Assembly (NCBI GenBank): GCA_027352645.1
Contig: DAIEIL010000184.1
Coordinates: 1-10,632, forward strand
Length of the DNA: 10,632 bases
From: Rhodobiaceae bacterium
GTDB taxonomy: Bacteria; Pseudomonadota; Alphaproteobacteria; Parvibaculales; Parvibaculaceae
Direction of reading: 5' to 3'
The notes under the pieces are model-generated. The model was not told the DNA's origin. It worked only from the letters and a program-made list of their open reading frames with translations, and searched no databases. Both the position numbers and the translations under genes were made by a program. Of the stretch, positions 7,165-10,632 are shown piece after piece. The first letter of the stretch is position 1. Every line of letters begins with the position of its first letter.

Positions 7165-7185
7165 ATTATTCTCCCATAATTATGG
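7165..7185 (-). promoter_or_regulatory. Ribosome binding site and palindrome before the crotonase gene
   Basis: GGGAGA (minus strand, 7175-7170) is the ribosome binding site. It overlaps the perfect 12-bp palindrome CCATAATTATGG (7174-7185). It also forms the loop of a 5-bp A/T stem, ATTAT/ATAAT (7165-7169 with 7176-7180). The palindrome could be an operator for a dimeric regulator acting on the crotonase gene or on both divergent genes; that role is inference. Confidence 0.45.
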
Positions 7186-7211
7186 TTCTGGGTTTTCAAG
7201 AGCGATGCCGA

Positions 7212-7228
7212 CTCCTCTAACAGAGGGG
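7212..7228. repeat. Short inverted repeat in the divergent control region
   Basis: CTCCTCT (7212-7218) and AGAGGGG (7222-7228) pair over 7 bp with one G-T wobble around the loop AAC. It lies between the crotonase and kup starts with no T-run, so a regulator site or small leader hairpin is more likely than a terminator. Confidence 0.35.
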
Positions 7229-7261
7229 ACAGAAGGTCGCAATTCGGGGGTGTTCGACCGG

Positions 7262-7290
7262 TTGACCTTGCCGCCCACTTCGGACAGCAT
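7262..7290 (+). promoter_or_regulatory. Possible sigma-70-type promoter of kup
   Basis: TTGACC (7262-7267) matches a -35 box in five of six positions. Seventeen bases later CAGCAT (7285-7290) matches only the A, A and T positions of a -10 box. Transcription would then begin near 7297, leaving a leader of about 25 bases. The weak -10 keeps this tentative. Confidence 0.25.
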
Positions 7291-7322
7291 GCGCCCCCTC
7301 GCAACCTGAAGGGCTCGATCCT

Positions 7323-9209
7323 TTGAGCATCGCTCCATCCGAGGGAGAGCGGCCGTTCCAGCTGGCTCTCCACGTCGCCGCAATGGGCGTCGTTTTCGGT
7401 GATATCGGGACCAGCCCGCTTTACACCATCCGCCAGTGCTTCGATCCCGCCGTGGGGTTGAAGGTCACGCCGGAGACTGTTCTTGGCGTGCTTTCGCTCG
7501 TCTTCTGGGCGATCACGTTGGTGGTGATGGTGAAGTACGTCATCTTCATCCTGCGCGCGGACAACAAGGGCGAAGGCGGCGTGCTGGCGTTGACGGCACT
7601 GGCGCTCAAGCAGGCGGTACCGGGTTCCTGGCTCGCCACTGCGCTGATCGGCGGCGGCATGCTCGGTGCGGCATTCTTCTATGGCGACGGCATTTTGACG
7701 CCTGCGATCTCGGTTCTCGGCGCGGTCGAGGGCCTTGAGGTCATCTCTCCAGTCTTCAACGGCATGACGGTGCCCATCGCGGCCGTTCTGCTTGTCGGTC
7801 TCTTCCTTGCCCAGAGCAACGGCACGGCGAAGGTCGGTGCCTTGTTCGGTCCGGTCATGGGGGTCTGGTTTGCCGTTCTGGCTGCGCTTGGCGTCTACGG
7901 CATTCTTCAGCATCCCGGCGTTGCCGCCGCGCTCGATCCGCGGCACGGGATCAACCTGTTGATGGCCGGCCACACGCGTCCGCTGCTACTGCTCGGCGCC
8001 GTCGTGCTCGCCATCACCGGCGCCGAAGCGCTTTATGCCGATATGGGCCATTTCGGCTGCGCCACCATTCGACGGGTCTGGATCGCCTTTGTCTGGCCCG
8101 CGCTTATCCTCAACTATTTCGGACAGGGTGCGCTGTTACTCTCCAATCCGGCCGCCGTCGAAAATCCGTTCTATCTCCTCGCGCCGGAGATTCTGCGTGT
8201 GCCGCTGCTGCTGCTTGCCACCATGGCCGCCATCATTGCTTCGCAGGCGGTAATTTCGGGCGCTTTCTCGGTGACGAGTCAGGCCGTGGAGCTGGGCTGG
8301 CTGCCGCGTGTTCGTATTCGCCACACCTCCGCTCGCGAAGCGGGCCAAATCTATGTGCCGCAGATCAATGCCGCGTTGATGATCGGTGTGCTTGCCACGG
8401 TGGTCGGATTTGAGTCCTCATCGCGGCTGGCCTATGCGTATGGCATCGCGGTGACGGGCACGATGGTCATCACCTCGCTGATCGGTGGTTACTATTACCG
8501 CCGTATCGCCAAATGGCCGCTCATTCCGGTCGCGCTCATCACATTGGTTTTCCTCACGATCGACTTGAGCTTCCTCACCTCCAACCTGACCAAGGTTCTC
8601 GAAGGCGGCTGGCTGCCCATTGCGGTTGGCTTTGCGTTGGTCGTGCTGATGGAAACGTGGCGCCGTGGCCGCAAGCTTCTGGCCGAGCAGTTCCTCGACG
8701 GCGCCATTCCGCTGGAGACGCTGCTCAAGCAGGCGGCGGATCAGAAAATTCAGCGCGTGAAGGGCGCGGCGGTGTTCCTCACCGCTAATCTCGACGTCGT
8801 GCCGACCGCACTGCTGCACAACCTCAAGCACAATCAGGTGCTGCACAAGCGCGTCGCGCTTCTGCGCGTGAGCACGGAAGACACGCCGCGCGTGCCGCTA
8901 CCTGAGCAGCTCAAGGTCGAGACGCTGGCGAACGGTTTCGCGCGCATCGAGATCAAGCATGGTTTCATGCAGCAGGTCGACGTGCCCGAGCAGCTCGAGC
9001 GCTGCCGCACCTTCGGCCTCGATTTCCCGCCGATGGAAACTTCCTATTTCGTCAGCCGGCAAACGCTGGTGCATGAGCACTCGTCCAAGATGCCGGCCTG
9101 GCAGTCGCGCCTTTTCATCCTTCTGATGGACTACGCGCTGGGCCCGACGGAATATTTCCAGCTTCCGCCGAACCGCGTCGTCGAGCTTGGCACGAAGACG
9201 GAAGTCTGA
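7323..9209 (+). CDS. kup: Kup (Trk-D)-type potassium uptake transporter
   Basis: A complete 628-residue inner-membrane K+ uptake protein of the KUP/HAK/KT family, thought to work as a K+/H+ symporter; E. coli Kup is of similar length (about 620). The family signature GVVFGDIGTSPLYT spans 22-35, with Asp27 in the ion-path region, and YGDGILTPAISVLGAVEGLEV spans 120-140. About twelve hydrophobic spans run to residue 445 or so, followed by a soluble C-terminal domain of about 180 residues. The start is TTG at 7323: an in-frame TGA lies at 7263-7265, no ATG or GTG occurs in frame after it, and GAAGGG (7308-7313) is 9 bases upstream. The rare start may lower expression. The gene stands alone, divergent from the crotonase gene, and its stop lies 10 bases from the stop of the convergent ligase gene. 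Confidence 0.96.
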   Translation: MSIAPSEGERPFQLALHVAAMGVVFGDIGTSPLYTIRQCFDPAVGLKVTPETVLGVLSLVFWAITLVVMVKYVIFILRADNKGEGGVLALTALALKQAVPGSWLATALIGGGMLGAAFFYGDGILTPAISVLGAVEGLEVISPVFNGMTVPIAAVLLVGLFLAQSNGTAKVGALFGPVMGVWFAVLAALGVYGILQHPGVAAALDPRHGINLLMAGHTRPLLLLGAVVLAITGAEALYADMGHFGCATIRRVWIAFVWPALILNYFGQGALLLSNPAAVENPFYLLAPEILRVPLLLLATMAAIIASQAVISGAFSVTSQAVELGWLPRVRIRHTSAREAGQIYVPQINAALMIGVLATVVGFESSSRLAYAYGIAVTGTMVITSLIGGYYYRRIAKWPLIPVALITLVFLTIDLSFLTSNLTKVLEGGWLPIAVGFALVVLMETWRRGRKLLAEQFLDGAIPLETLLKQAADQKIQRVKGAAVFLTANLDVVPTALLHNLKHNQVLHKRVALLRVSTEDTPRVPLPEQLKVETLANGFARIEIKHGFMQQVDVPEQLERCRTFGLDFPPMETSYFVSRQTLVHEHSSKMPAWQSRLFILLMDYALGPTEYFQLPPNRVVELGTKTEV

Positions 9210-9219
9210 TCCGTCTCCC

Positions 9220-10632
9220 TCAGCCCACCGCCGCCGCGATCCTCTCTGTGCGCAATGCAGAGCGGCGGAGCTTGCCCGCGTCGTCGCGCAGTGGCTCATG
9301 CGCGACTTCAAAGCTGCGTGGAATCTTGTAACGCACGAGACGTTCTGCGAGGTAGTTCTTCAGAGCCTCTTCGTCGAAGCCGCCCGGCGCATCGATGATT
9401 GCGTGGACCACATTGCCGAGATCGTCATGCGGCAGGCCGATGACGGCGCTCGAGCGAACGCCGGGAAACGAGTCGATTGCGGCTTCCACTTCGGCGGGAT
9501 AGATGTTCGCGCCGCCGCAAAGGATCATGTCCGTGTGGCGGTCGGCGAGATCGAGATAGCCTTCTTCGTCCATATAGCCGACATCGCCGATCGACTCCCA
9601 GCCGCCTTCGATCTGTTTCGGATCGGCGCCGAGGTAATGATAGGTCGTGCCGGGCCCCGAAAGCGGGCGCATGAAAACCTCGCCGACTTCGCCCGGCGGC
9701 AGGGTTTCGCCGTTCTTGCCGACGATCTTCATCTCGCAGCCGGCATTGGGCTTGCCGACCGAGCCGCGATGTTCGAGCCATTCATCGCCCGTGATCCAGG
9801 TTCCGCCTTGCGCTTCCGTGCCGGCATAGAGTTCGTGGATGCGAGAGGCGCCGAGCCATCCGATCCATTTCTCCTTCAGCCAGGCCGGGCAGGGCGCCGC
9901 GAGATGCAGCGCGACGCGCAGATGCGAGAGGTCATACTTGTTGCGCGCGTCTTCCGGCAGGTTCCAGATGCGATGCATCATGGTGGGCACCAGCATCACC
10001 CAGTCGATCTTGTGTTCGGCAAGGTGGCGCAGCGTTTCCTCCGCGTCGAAGCGCGACATGATGACGATGTGGTTGCCCGTCATCAAACCCAGCATCGAGA
10101 AGCTGAAGGGTCCGTTGTGATAGAGCGGACCGGGGACGAGCTGCGCGCCGCCGAGTTGCTGCTGATAGAGCGCTTCTTCGGGGTCGAAGGCGCCGGGCAT
10201 GCCTGACACGATGATCTTGGGTCTGCCGGTCGAGCCGCCCGATGTGGGGGCTTTCCAGTAGCGCGCGGTGATTTCGGGGAGCGGGGCGTCCGACAGGGAC
10301 TCGTCGGGCTCGAAGCCGATCGGGAGGCAGGGCGTCGAGCCATGCGTGCCCGGCTCCGCGCCGACGACCAGCGACGGGTTCGCGACTTCGACGATCATCT
10401 CGCGTTCGACCTTTGGCAGGCGCGAGGAAACCGGCTGCGGCGTCGCGCCGAGCTTCCATGCGGCGTAGCAGGCTTCGAAGAACTCGATGCCGTTGGGCAG
10501 GCCGATGGTTACGAGGTCGCCTTCCGCAACGCCAATTTCCTGATAGGCGCGGGCGAGCCTGTTGGTGCGGGCATCGAATTCGGCGCGGGTGACGGTCCGG
10601 CCCTCATGCGTGAGCGCGGGCGCGTTCGGATC
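9220..10632 (-). CDS. AMP-forming acyl-CoA synthetase, N-terminus outside window
   Basis: The frame is open from the stop at 9220 to the right edge, giving 470 residues; an ATG at 10398 is internal, because the 78 residues before it continue a normal ligase N-terminal domain (HEGRTVTRAEFDARTNRLAR, then VAEGDLVTIGLPNG). In fragment numbering the P-loop TSGGSTGRPK is at 130-139, YAGTE at 269-273, SIGDVG with ribose-binding Asp350, DR at 364-365, GGANIYPAEVE from 373, and AGK with Lys454 as the adenylation lysine. It converts a carboxylic acid, ATP and CoA to acyl-CoA in the cytoplasm. The GGSTGRPK version of the P-loop and the GTEAQGG stretch differ from common fatty-acyl ligases and recall ligases annotated for bile-acid-like or other bulky acids, but that is a weak hint. 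Probably only some tens of residues are missing. It differs clearly from the ligase at the left edge, so the two are not recent duplicates. Confidence 0.95.
   Translation of the reverse strand, partial: DPNAPALTHEGRTVTRAEFDARTNRLARAYQEIGVAEGDLVTIGLPNGIEFFEACYAAWKLGATPQPVSSRLPKVEREMIVEVANPSLVVGAEPGTHGSTPCLPIGFEPDESLSDAPLPEITARYWKAPTSGGSTGRPKIIVSGMPGAFDPEEALYQQQLGGAQLVPGPLYHNGPFSFSMLGLMTGNHIVIMSRFDAEETLRHLAEHKIDWVMLVPTMMHRIWNLPEDARNKYDLSHLRVALHLAAPCPAWLKEKWIGWLGASRIHELYAGTEAQGGTWITGDEWLEHRGSVGKPNAGCEMKIVGKNGETLPPGEVGEVFMRPLSGPGTTYHYLGADPKQIEGGWESIGDVGYMDEEGYLDLADRHTDMILCGGANIYPAEVEAAIDSFPGVRSSAVIGLPHDDLGNVVHAIIDAPGGFDEEALKNYLAERLVRYKIPRSFEVAHEPLRDDAGKLRRSALRTERIAAAVG

Noticed and set aside
9187..10206. 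A 339-codon plus-strand open frame opposite the second ligase, overlapping the kup end
   Set aside because: No family motif and no ribosome binding site; the minus-strand ligase is unambiguous.
10398..10632. Treating the ATG at 10398 as the real start of the second ligase
   Set aside because: The 78 codons before it, to the window edge, read as a typical ligase N-terminal domain in the same frame, so the gene continues beyond the window.

Overview
This window comes from a GC-rich chromosome. Codons strongly favour G or C in third position, which also explains the long meaningless open frames antisense to the real genes. The gene mix (several acyl-CoA enzymes, a Kup-type K+ transporter, and a membrane glycosyltransferase fused to a GH17 domain) fits an alphaproteobacterium of the rhizobial/Parvibaculum kind. 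That placement is inferred from gene style, not from a marker gene.

Layout: (1) Plus strand, 1-1487: the C-terminal part of an acyl-CoA synthetase cut by the window edge, a hairpin terminator, then a complete SDR oxidoreductase with a strong ribosome binding site. (2) A symmetrical terminator at 1509-1539 separates this from the minus-strand genes. (3) Minus strand, 1557-4256: an 899-residue GH17-GT2 membrane protein, the most distinctive gene here, predicted to make and remodel beta-1,3-type glucan. (4) 4257-4543: a non-coding stretch with short dyads and a T-tract hairpin just before the glycosyltransferase start. (5) Minus strand, 4544-7164: an enoyl-CoA hydratase-family protein followed 86 bases downstream by a D-aminoacylase-like amidohydrolase. 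(6) 7165-7322: a divergent control region. (7) Plus strand, 7323-9209: a Kup potassium transporter starting with TTG. (8) Minus strand, 9220 to the right edge: a second, different acyl-CoA synthetase, open to the edge and missing its N-terminus.

Four of the seven genes (two AMP-forming acyl-CoA ligases, a crotonase-fold protein and an SDR) are the kind of enzymes that activate and break down acyl, aromatic or steroid-like carboxylic acids. They are not in one operon, so a shared pathway is only suggested. The glucan synthase and the K+ transporter look like independent housekeeping or envelope functions; both kinds of protein are often linked to osmotic adaptation, but nothing in the sequence ties them together.

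I found no mobile element, CRISPR array, tRNA, rRNA or phage gene, and no convincing undescribed system. The points most worth a second look are departures from family catalytic residues in three enzymes (SDR, amidohydrolase, crotonase), the GH17-GT2 fusion with its odd leader, and a perfect palindrome over the crotonase ribosome binding site.
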